Assembly: GCA_002794775.1 (NCBI GenBank)
Contig: NBAY01000013.1
Location: 434,001-498,000 of the forward strand
Length of the DNA stretch: 64,000 bases
From: Porodaedalea pini
Lineage: Eukaryota > Basidiomycota > Agaricomycetes > Hymenochaetales > Hymenochaetaceae
Direction of reading: 5' to 3'
Each line of letters opens with the position of its first letter. Position 1 is the stretch's first letter. Made by a program: the position numbers and the translations under genes. The notes beneath the pieces are model-generated. The model saw only the letters and a program-made list of their open reading frames with translations, did no database searches and was not told the origin of the DNA. Below are positions 55,709 to 64,000 of the stretch, one piece after another.

Positions 55709-57087
55709 ATGGCAAGCGACGGCGAAGACGACTACCTCTCAGACAAGTTCTTACTCGAGTCCCTCGCCGCAGCGGCACCACCAAAAAAACCGCTCACGTA
55801 TGCTGAGCGACGCAAGCAGGCGCAACGGCAGTCGGAGATCAAGAATGTGCAGAACAGGAACAAGAGCCGGCTCGAGCGTGAAGCAGAGACGCTTGAAGAG
55901 GGTCTGCACCAGAGCTTGTTCGAGCGCGCGAAGGTGGAAGAGCAAGAACTTGGTACGAGGAATAAAGCTATGAGTATGATGCTCCGGATGGGCTTCAAGC
56001 CCGGTGAATCGCTTGGACGCAGCAATAGCACTGGACCAAGTAATGCGGAGGCCGGTCCCTCTACTACGCCTGCGCCTGTGTCTCCTAAGGAACCTGCGCC
56101 AGTCACAAACCCGACGCCTACCACATCCATCCTGCTTACAAGCAAGCAAGGCTCTGAGCCACAGCACCGTACTGCGCCGCTCTCCGTCGACATATGGACT
56201 GGTGCGTGTGCTAAGTTTACAAAACAAATACCTCCTGATCATCTTCCGTCGAATAAACAGGAAAGAAAGGCGTCGGGCTCGGTAAGCGAAAGCTATCTCC
56301 GGGTGCTGCGGAGCGCGCCTCAAAGGCTGCACGAGCCGACGAAGAGACGGAGCGCGAGACGTACCGTAGCCGTACACGAGAGGCATTCGAGGAACGCCGT
56401 GTGATGGGTCAGCTTATTAATGCATCGCGGACGCTACTTTCACTTGATGAGAAGGCCGGCATACAGGTCAGCGTCCCTTGTATTCGCATATAAGCACCCG
56501 TGCCTTGCTATCTATCCTTTGAACTGCACAAGTTTCACATGGAATGCAGACGAGCTGATGTGGTTGCTTTGATACAGTTCAACGTGCTGTCGCTCGACCC
56601 GCAAGATCCCACGACTTTCCCGTCAGAACTCCTGGAGGCTCTATTCTCGTCGCCTGACGTCCAGAATGCTGTCGTCAGCTTGGGCGCCCAAGACAGTGAA
56701 AACGAGCGATTGCGGAAACAAATGCAGCTGGACGCTCTGCAGCCGCTAGAAGAACTCTTACCGGACGGTGACGGTGACGAGGGCGCAGAGCTGCCGAAGA
56801 AAGACGTCCCGCTTCCGCTGTCGCTATCAGACGAATCCATCGACGAGGCGCGGGAGTTCCTGCGAATGGGCGTAAGCACCCTCATCTCACTCGTAATCTC
56901 TGCCGGTTACTGACGCTGTCTGTTCTAATTTCTTTCTCAATATATTAAGGCACGCGACAGGCTTATGCACGTCCTTCACTATCTGCGCGAGAAATACCAC
57001 TATTGCTTTTGGTGTGGCGTGCAATACAGCAATAGAGAGAATCTCGATGGTAACTGTCCAGGCGAGGAGGAAGAGGCCCACGACTAG
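55709..57087 (+). CDS. GPATCH11-like G-patch protein with DUF4187
   Basis: Start chosen at 55709 (MASDGEDDYLSDKFL), since family members begin with this acidic motif; the upstream in-frame ATG at 55685 adds eight residues. KKPLTYAERRKQAQRQSE and a coiled segment precede the G-patch: NKAMSMMLRMGFKPGESLGR and, across an intron, GKKGVGLGKR. Later exons give DEETERETYRSRTREAFEER, FNVLSLDPQDPTTFPSELLE and the C-terminal DUF4187 part LMHVLHYLREKYHYCFWCGV followed by NLDGNCPGEEEEAHD. The C-x2-C with a later C fits a zinc-like site. G-patch proteins activate DEAH helicases; the human relative is linked to splicing and centromere/cilium biology. Confidence 0.9.
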
Positions 57088-57582
57088 ACAACTCATGTGT
57101 ATCTACATACTACCGCTTCCAAGCCATTCAGGCTGTGCTCGGTGCATGTATACGACGTAGTCTTTGAATAGCACAAGGGCGACGTGTATATGACTGTGAT
57201 TCAGAAGCCTGACGACATGTTATTGCGCGCTTCGTCAATGTTATGAACAGCGATCGGTCTGATTGGTATGGAGCTTTCGGGCATGCATGGTGTCGATAAC
57301 GAAACTACGGGAAAAGGAATGATTGCTGTTGGACCTTCTATGGTACACGCTTGCGAAGGCGACGCGATGATCTCAAAAGAAGAAAAGGATTACAACGAGT
57401 GGTGGAAACAGGCGAGAATGACTACCTCCAAAGTGAATAGATATCAGAGAATAAAGATGAACAGAACACAAGAAATAAGAAAAATGACAGCAGTAAGAAG
57501 CATCAAGCAAGAAGCTCAAGGAGAATACGAAAGACAAGAGAACGAAGAATAGAAATAAGGAAAAGAAACAGAGTGCTAAAAG
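57088..57582. other. Convergent 3' flanks, purine-rich, no gene seen
   Basis: The right half (about 57390-57570) is strongly purine-rich on the plus strand. No coding frame is supported. Confidence 0.5.
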
Positions 57583-58546
57583 TTAAGCGATTGGTGCTAT
57601 TTGTCGATGAAACGACGAAATCCTAAGCCCTGCCTGATGATGCTTCACAAACGGTTGGTTCTTCTGATCCAACTCCATAGGACTGACACGGGGAGATCGC
57701 GAACGACTCCTGCGTTCCGAACGTGCCAGACCCGCACTATGGTTTCCGTTGGTAGACGAGGGGAACGAAAACGTCGCAAATGACTCCGCAAGCATCGGGG
57801 GCAGCGTTGGTAGCATGACAGGCGAAGGAAGCTCCGCAGATGTGCTTCGCGCGCGATGTGGAGCGAAGGACGGCGATGTGGGGGAAGCCTGCGGCGAGCG
57901 GCGGCGCGCGAAGGATGAGATAGGCGTGCACGACGCGGCAGAGACCTTCAGGCGCTCGAGAGATGCACCCCGCGAACGACGCGCAGGCAGGGGTGGAACA
58001 GGTGGTATGGATTCTGCGTTGCTACTCAGGCTGCTCGCGGATGAACGACGGGAGCCAGAAGATTGTGGGGTCTGGAGCAGCGCGGGGTGAGTTCTATGCC
58101 GATCTTTGATCAGCGCCGAATGTTTGTTGCAACGTACCTTGCGATGTTCTGGGTCGCGTTGGTGATCTCCGAGCGCTGACATACTTCCCCGACGCGTCTG
58201 GATGGACAGGTAGCATTTAGGATTTGTTCCTGGTCTTGTAGCTGCACGAAGCGAAGGTACTCACAGTTGACGAGTACGGAGAGAAACGGGACGCCTTGAT
58301 ATTCCCCGAGCTGGCTCGTCTCTTGAATCCACCACTCTCGCCCGGCGAGTCGTATTGCGAGACTATAATAGTGGGTGATCCTGCCCGTGGCTTTGAAAGA
58401 ACGCGAGGCGGAGGGGGCGAAGCCGAGGGTGAACGAGAGTGCGAGGACGCGCTGGACTGCGAGCGCGAGTCAGAGACCGGGAGCTTTGAGTCGGCTGAAA
58501 GGCCGAGAGAGTCCATGAGCTCTACAAAAGACGGGAGAGGAGACAT
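57583..58546 (-). CDS. Disordered Ser/Arg/Pro-rich protein, function unknown
   Basis: Starts MSPLPSFVELMDSLGLSADS at 58546, a short hydrophobic/amphipathic motif that is the best ordered part. Then SQYDSPGESGGFKRRASSG, a join to TRRGSMSALGDHQRDPEHR, and SRRSSASSLSSNAESIPPVP, FARRRSPQASPTSPSF and LARSERRSRSRSPRVSPMEL, ending RISSFHRQIAPIA. One intron (about 58196-58261) is needed; a second of 66 bases (58070-58135) is in frame either way. Many S/T-P and R-x-x-S sites suggest a phosphorylated regulator. I do not recognise the family. Confidence 0.72.
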
Positions 58547-58612
58547 AATATGAGGTTGAAGTGAGAGTGAGCAGGAGAAACGCTGAGAACTAACGAGTTG
58601 GGTTGGCTGGGC

Positions 58613-58620
58613 GGTTTATA
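58613..58620 (-). promoter_or_regulatory. TATA box of the disordered-protein gene
   Basis: TATAAACC on the minus strand lies 67 bases upstream of the ATG at 58546, a usual core-promoter distance. Confidence 0.5.
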
Positions 58621-60010
58621 TGCTTGTTAGCAGGGGCGTAAGTATACGAGCCGGTTGCCAGAGCATTTGCGGGATTTCCGTTATTGTGCAGGCAGAAATA
58701 ACCATTTTACTTGAGGTGGCAACGGAGAGCGGTGCTGTCGTCCGGACTCCGGCCGTAGTCATCGTGGACGAAGGCAGAGAGATCAATTGGCCCAAGCAAC
58801 GTCGGCATGGCACTCCCCTGCCTTATCCGGCCTTGTGCCATGGTCCTACAAAAACAGCGCCGTTCGTCGTTATACCGTGTCCGTCGCTATCACATCGTCG
58901 TCCGAGGTGTCGACTACAGTGCAGCATCTCCATCTCCATCCGTCAAGTATTGACATGGCTTTACGCGCAATTTCACGTCTCGCTGCAAGCCAGACTCAGA
59001 TCTCAGACCCGACTTGGCATCCAATTGTACAACAGCCATTTGGCCTCACATCCGCACCTTAAGGTCGCTCATTTATCTGTATTCTACGACCTTGAATTCT
59101 CTTATTATCAATCAATATCCTTAAGTTCGGTCCAAGGTGAATGCCAGTGAAATACCGAGGATACGCAAATAGATTGTTACTGAAGTCTGGACGCATAACA
59201 AGCGGACTGATACGCCAGTTGAGTCTGACTACGAATTTGAATGCACTCTCAACAAACTTCAACCCAATATTGTAGGCGTGAGATTGACGTGAACCGAGGC
59301 TTCGAAGCTATGGAGACATTCGACGCAACAGCCAGGGCTCCCGTGAGCATCAGTCATGCCCAGAGCACGGCCACGAGACCGTGTTCACAGAGTGTCTATT
59401 GGACGCAGAGTGTAGTCTTGACTATAGCCTTGCTGCAGACCGAGTTCGTTTGACAGTTCCCAGATGATAAGCCTGTTGCCCAGTGTACAGCCTACTCATC
59501 CACAACCGAAGAAAATGCGCTATCTTTCGTTCGTCATCCCGTGGACAGTGTCCGTATGGCATTAGACGACCGAAGAAACAGTCTCCGTCACCACTGTAAT
59601 GACAGGCACCGAGAACAAGGTACATACAACCCGGGTTTGCCCAGCGTTTCTGCTTTCTCGCCGTACTAAGAGCATACGCACGCGGGAAGATGATGGTCAA
59701 AATGAACCACGGACTCACACGAATAGGATCATCCCGTCGGCATGTCGAGCGTCATAAGCACATACACAGTGTATTTTTGTTGGTCTCCTGAAGGTCGAGA
59801 CAAGCACCGACGAGTTGCCGCTTTGATTCACAGAGCGCGCGCCGCATTTTGCAATTTCCTTCCCTTCATTGGAACAGCATCCAACTGATAGAGACACGAC
59901 ATGACGGCATCGGCAAGTCCCATAGTATATATGATGGGGAATATGCGAGCAGATGAGTAAACACAGGAGGTGGGAAGTAATGAACGAATCAATGAAATGT
60001 CGGCGCGCAG
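58621..60010. other. 1.4-kb intergenic stretch, no gene seen
   Basis: Several short open frames occur on both strands, but none has a recognisable motif or spliced continuation. The right end is the 3' flank of RPB12. Confidence 0.5.
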
Positions 60011-60463
60011 CTACCGTGCTTCGAACTGGACCACTATGTATGGAATAACAACGATAAGCTTCATGAGCGTGAGCAGATGCAAAAGACACGCACTGCGCTT
60101 GGTCCGCCGTTTGTACATGATCCTGTGCCCGCAATGCCTACATCGAATCGGCTCGCGCGACTTGATCTCGTTCCGTAAGCCGCAGTCTACCGGCAGTCCA
60201 GCCCGAGCGGAAGACCACATTCGATCCAGCACCAGAACAGTCCCCAAATCGCGCACGCGATCATTAAACGTTGGAAGGAGAGATACGGTGCAGTCGGAGC
60301 AGTGTGCGTGAAGTAGTACCCGTAAAAGCAGTCTTCTGTGAATCCCAGTTGTCTTGTACAGTGCGAAGAACTCACCAGCACAGAGATACTCCACAGGCTC
60401 GCGTTGCGCATACGCGCCTGCCTGGCCAAATGACATACCCGCGTTCTGCTCGTAGTTGTTCAT
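60011..60463 (-). CDS. RPB12: RNA polymerase I/II/III shared subunit ABC10-alpha (RPB12)
   Basis: Three exons. Starts [20 protein letters not shown] at 60463, then REPVEYLCA; the next exon gives [20 protein letters not shown], then [11 protein letters not shown]; the last is MVQFEAR. The zinc ribbon C-x2-C...C-x2-C (CADC and CRHC) and the [16 protein letters not shown] end are diagnostic of Rpb12/Rpc10, which is part of all three nuclear RNA polymerases. About 70 residues, normal size. Exon joins preserve frame; the C-A-D-C is split by the first intron. Confidence 0.94.
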   Translation of the reverse strand: MNNYEQNAGMSFGQAGAYAQREPVEYLCAGEFFALYKTTGIHRRLLLRVLLHAHCSDCTVSLLPTFNDRVRDLGTVLVLDRMWSSARAGLPVDCGLRNEIKSREPIRCRHCGHRIMYKRRTKRSACLLHLLTLMKLIVVIPYIVVQFEAR

Positions 60464-60960
60464 CGTCGTCGCCGTGATAGAGTTTTTTTCGGCTTGCTCT
60501 GCAGATTTGCAAGCAAGACTCTGTCGCGTGTTTCAGAGTCACGTTATGAGATTCTTCTTTTCTTCTTTTCTTCTTTTTGCCTATTCGGGAAAGGGAAACC
60601 GAGCACAAACATAACGCATTATTCGCAATAGACATAATAGGTATGAACGAAAAAGCATGACAGCTGAGGAAGTACAATAAACTTAAGCTAGCCTGGTTGG
60701 CCGAAAATAGCGAGATAACTACACCCCCTGTCCTACAAAACAAACACGTACTGGCAGAAGAAGCGGAATTACATGATTGCCCCCACAAACCCTGGGCCTG
60801 GGACTCAGCAGCTAGTCCTAAAACACATCATACAGCACTTCGTGCGCACGCTCCCGAGGGGGTCCGTCCAGGGTCAGAATCAGCAGCCAAGACTGAGTAC
60901 TTTGTCAGAGACGACCGGTTCCATGCAAACGAAGGCCTCGCAACGCGGTCGACGCTCGCG
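60464..60960. other. Intergenic, no gene seen
   Basis: Upstream region of RPB12 and 3' flank of the DUF6593 gene. A run of TTCTTCTTTT units (about 60550-60580) is purine-rich on the minus strand. Confidence 0.5.
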
Positions 60961-61830
60961 TCACCAATAGCCGTGGGCTCTGAACCAGAGGTGCACGAGG
61001 CAGGTGACGACGAGGCGGTCCAGTATGTCCTCCGCACTCGCCGTGACACGTAATTCGAGCGTCTCCTGAGTCCAAGTCGCCACCGTCTGACCGCGGGAAT
61101 CGACGCACTGTCGGACGGCCGGAGATGAAGATGCAGTCTAGTCAGTTCACTGAAGGGCATGCGTATGGAGGATAAGAATACTGACAAACAGCCCGTGGCC
61201 GTCATCCCGGATCTTCCATTTGTACTCCGCGTTGTTGACCACGAATCTCCGCGATCTAATGCGTGTTGAACATCAGATATAGTACATTATTTCCCAATAG
61301 TTATGAGAATAATTCAAGGATAGACAGTCAGCCGCGGTGGTAGAGCACGTGTACTCTAGTGGCAAAAGCAGAGGAAAAGAAGGGGGGATGAAGGGGAGCA
61401 CTCACTTGCTGCTTTGCTTTTTGCGCCTTCGGATATCCTGCAGCCGCAACTGAGAGCAGCTGAGTTATAAGCGGAGAAAAGTCAAATAAGGCACCTACGT
61501 TATGAACGCCGAACTCCACTTGACCGCTGAAGTTATTGGTCCAGTGTATCTCCCCAGCGATTTCCCACCTTCGTACATTAATGTTCCACCTCTCGAAGGT
61601 CGTAACGCTTTCAGACACCCCGGGAATGGTTAAGAACTGATATGAGCACCCAAGGATTAGTCCGCACTATCAGCTCTCATGAAACACTCTATACTGTGAC
61701 ACTTCACCTTGTATAAGTGCAGTGCTTCAAGCGGGGAACCAATGTCAAGATGAACATTAAATGTGCGCATGTCGCGGCCATCTTGAGGAGGGGGGAAGCG
61801 CCATAACAAGACTATATCCTCGCCAGGCAT
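60961..61830 (-). CDS. DUF6593-type protein (2)
   Basis: Assembled from six exons: MPGEDIVLLWRFPPPQDGRD, then FNVHLDIGSPLEALHLYK; next FLTIPGVSESVTTFERWNIN, VRRWEIAGEIHWTNNFSGQ and VEFGVHN; then DIRRRKKQSS; then SRRFVVNNAEYKWKIRDDGH; the last with CVDSRGQTVATWTQETLELR, ASAEDILDRLVVTCLVHLWF and RAHGYW. The order (W-x-I-A-x-I-x-W strand, short basic exon, N-A-E-Y-K-W core, D-R-L-V-V-T-C-L helix) is the DUF6593 layout, like the gene at 48713-49575 but on the other strand. Function unknown. All joins use GT-AG sites and keep frame. Confidence 0.85.
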
Positions 61831-63784
61831 AGTGGGATAGGAGATGGGGTACGTAGGAACGCGATCGGGGGAGAAGGAGGCAGATAAAAGGCCTTTTAAT
61901 ATAGGACGGGAAGTTAATCTCTGAAAGAGATCCGCTGGAATGGTAAGAGCGAAAGATGCGGCCGAAGATTTGTCTGCTGTCAGTTTCCCAAACCTATTGC
62001 ACAGCGCCAAACTTTGATCTTCGATTTCTACTTCGGGAGAGGACAGGTTATTTCATGTTCATCAGGATTGGCTGGTGGGCGTACTGGTCCAAGAGATGAA
62101 TCCTCTGAGCAGCACAAGATAGGCGAGCTAGGTCATTTTTCTTTGCACGCTTCCGTCACCACTACTTAATGCCATCTACAGACTTTGCAGGAGCCTTCAA
62201 GATGAAGATAGGCTTAGATGGATGAGATGGATCTTCGTCCGGCAGAATTCGGCGAGGAGGTCATGGGAAAGGGCGAGGAGACGTGCGCACCAGGCCAACG
62301 CGTCAGTGAATTCCTCAACGGACGAGCCTGAGCGCGTGTCCGAGCACAAATTTGCTAGTGGTCGATATCTCCCTCGGTTGGTGCGTGTGTCCAGGCAGTG
62401 GGGCTATGCATCGTCGGCTCGACGCGGTCATCTTATCGATGCATATCAGGACTGCTTGACGCTGCTGCATCGGCAGACAAAGGATAAACCAGGCCGCTGC
62501 GCTCGCTGAACAATTGGGTAAAAGACCCGCCTTGTTTACACAGTGGCGCAATGAATACCACCGAGCATATGCAGCAAATAGTGTTTCCAACTAGTTAAGG
62601 TGTAGCGTTCTGGGCGTGAGTAGCTCACGGAAGAACGCGAGATGTCTTCAAACTCAGAGAAGAGTCTCTGAAGTCCAAGCAAATGGCTGGCTGATAGATA
62701 GATTTCTGCGGCCGAGATAACGGCGTTGATGATCATGACGACAGAGGGCAACGAACGATATTCAGGACTGTTACCTTGCAGGAACATTCGGACCGAGAAA
62801 AGGGGAAGACGAGCATAAAGCACACGTCTACATATGATAGGAGACCGGCCTGAAGTGATTACGAGACATCCTAAAGGCTATTTTCCTTTTTGCCAGATGA
62901 TCCGTTAAAGATTTGCCTTCGCTTTTGCTGTGCGCGCATGTGGCACACTAGGATAGCATTGAAATCGCAATCATAAAGGAGTCACGAGTAGAGCCAATAC
63001 TACGCATCTATAATATCATCGCGTAGAAGCATTGCATAACGAATTCTCTCACCTATCTTGCTATGTTTTTTAAGTTCGGGTCGTCGTAGGAGTGAAAAAT
63101 GTTCAGGCCCACAGTCAGCAGTCGGCCTTCGCGCGCCTGTCAGCTTTCGGAAACTCGTGACCAATAAAAAACGCTTCGAATTTACATGTATGCATTGCCT
63201 CAGTAGCAGGTCAAGTTGCGCCAGAAATCCGGTAAAAATAGAATGAGGGGCACCAGGTGGTGGAAGGCTTGCAAAGGGATGTTGAAGAGAATGCTTTGCA
63301 TATTACGCGACTGTTTGTCTTCGATGACTTCCAAGAAGATAGAAGCAAGCAAAGAACGAGGCCCATAAACAAATTAAAGGGTGATTGTGTACCCATCAGT
63401 TGCTGACACGGAAGGCTCGTGCGCATTCGGGCCCGGGCCCGGGTCCGGCCCAGTTTGCTGGAAGCAAAAGTAAATAGTGACCCAGAAACAAGAAAGAGAT
63501 AAAGTAATACACAACGTTAACATTATTAATATTAGTAGGATGTTTTATATCAAGGCCTAGGGATAAAAAAAGCGCTCCAAGTCACGGACTCGGACTCGCT
63601 ATGTATTGCAATTGGCGTGCAGGACGCGGAGGACGCGGGTGCCGAAGGAGGTGCGTAGTCCGGCAGTAGGCGAAGAGATCGGAGTGCTTACGCATGATTG
63701 ATTTGTCGTATTCTGACTACTCAGCCCTCCATAAGTAATTCCGTCTTCCAACGCCTGCCTTTTCAACCTCGCCGCCCTCACACC
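61831..63784. other. About 2 kb without a certain gene
   Basis: This holds the promoter of the DUF6593 gene and that of the bZIP gene at the right edge. A minus-strand candidate at 62315-62823 is listed separately. The stretch 63430-63450 is a GC-rich palindrome-like run (GGGCCCGGGCCCGGGTCCGG). Confidence 0.45.
62315..62823 (-). CDS. Possible two-exon hypothetical gene, weak
   Basis: The first frame has helix-like sequence (VVMIINAVISAAEIYLSASH, LLGLQRLFSEFEDIS). A GTGAGC donor and a CTAG acceptor can join it to a second frame (LETLFAAYARWYSLRHCVNK) that runs on to 62315. No ATG with good context and no family match. It could be a remnant of an older gene. Confidence 0.25.
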
Positions 63785-64000
63785 ATGGCAGACAGCAAAG
63801 AGCGCGATTCCCGCAGTATGTCCCACGACTATGATGTTAGCCTTCATTCGGCAATATTCCTGAGCTGGTTGGAGACAAGCTGACACCGCCTTACAGGACT
63901 CAGACAACGATTTTGACCAGGGGAAGGACGGTAACTCCGGTCCAGGAAAGCCAGGCAGAAAGAAGAATCCCAAGTAAGCGCCTGTTTTTTTTTGGTTTGA
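63785..64000 (+). CDS. AP-1-like bZIP transcription factor, 5' end only
   Basis: Starts MADSKERDSRSMSHDYD at 63785. An intron (GTTAGC...TTACAG) leads to DSDNDFDQGKDGNSGPGKPG followed by RKKNP, and a GTAAGC donor lies near the right edge. In fungal AP-1/Yap1-type factors the segment GPGKPGRKKNP directly precedes the basic region, so the next exon, outside the window, should carry the DNA-binding bZIP. Such factors act in oxidative-stress and metal responses. The call rests on this short N-terminal motif. Confidence 0.7.

Noticed and set aside
63428..63452. GC-rich palindrome as a terminator or origin
   Set aside because: A short GGGCCC/CCCGGG run alone gives no support for either role in a fungal chromosome.

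Overview
The window is nuclear DNA of a filamentous basidiomycete, probably an agaricomycete. Genes are dense and broken by many 50-70 nt GT-AG introns. Two genes encode DUF6593-type proteins, a family best known from agaricomycetes, and GH128, GH125, Inn1/Fic1 and AP-1 bZIP genes are present. Organism, exon joins and names are my reading of the sequence; no database search was run.

Layout. 1-5.4 kb: two same-strand copies of a GH125 exo-alpha-mannosidase gene, the left one lacking its 5' exons. 6-20.9 kb: housekeeping genes: a disordered protein, ARG8 (arginine synthesis), an Inn1/Fic1-like C2 cytokinesis protein, a small membrane protein, LYS12 (lysine synthesis), CDT2/DTL (CRL4 ubiquitin-ligase receptor), ARL1 GTPase and a WKF-domain protein. 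21.1-44.2 kb: two distantly related WD40 genes in head-to-head orientation, separated by about 17 kb of nested transposons. 44.4-64 kb: M28 aminopeptidase, mitochondrial uL11, two DUF6593 genes, an AhpD-like protein, a GH128 glucanase, a two-RRM protein, a GPATCH11-like protein, a disordered protein, RPB12, and the first exons of an AP-1-like bZIP factor at the right edge.

The transposon island. The base layer is a Tad-like LINE on the minus strand (about 23.9-40.6 kb). It was cut by a 6,270 bp Ty3/Gypsy chromovirus with 425 bp LTRs and a GTCCT target duplication, by a 616 bp MITE with TA duplication, and by two less clear inserts (about 34.4-36.3 and 36.95-38.45 kb). At the chromovirus and MITE sites the LINE reading frame is restored when the insert and one target copy are removed. 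All LTR differences lie at CpG sites, and most nonsense codons in both retroelements are TGA where CGA is plausible. This points to methylation-linked CpG decay.

Most noteworthy: the CpG-only LTR divergence, an in-phase GGGTTTT slippery heptamer at the gag-pol junction, the MITE with duplicated subterminal motifs, the 8-nt microexon in GH125, the head-to-head WD40 paralogues, and a 60-bp tandem repeat with near-palindromic cores.
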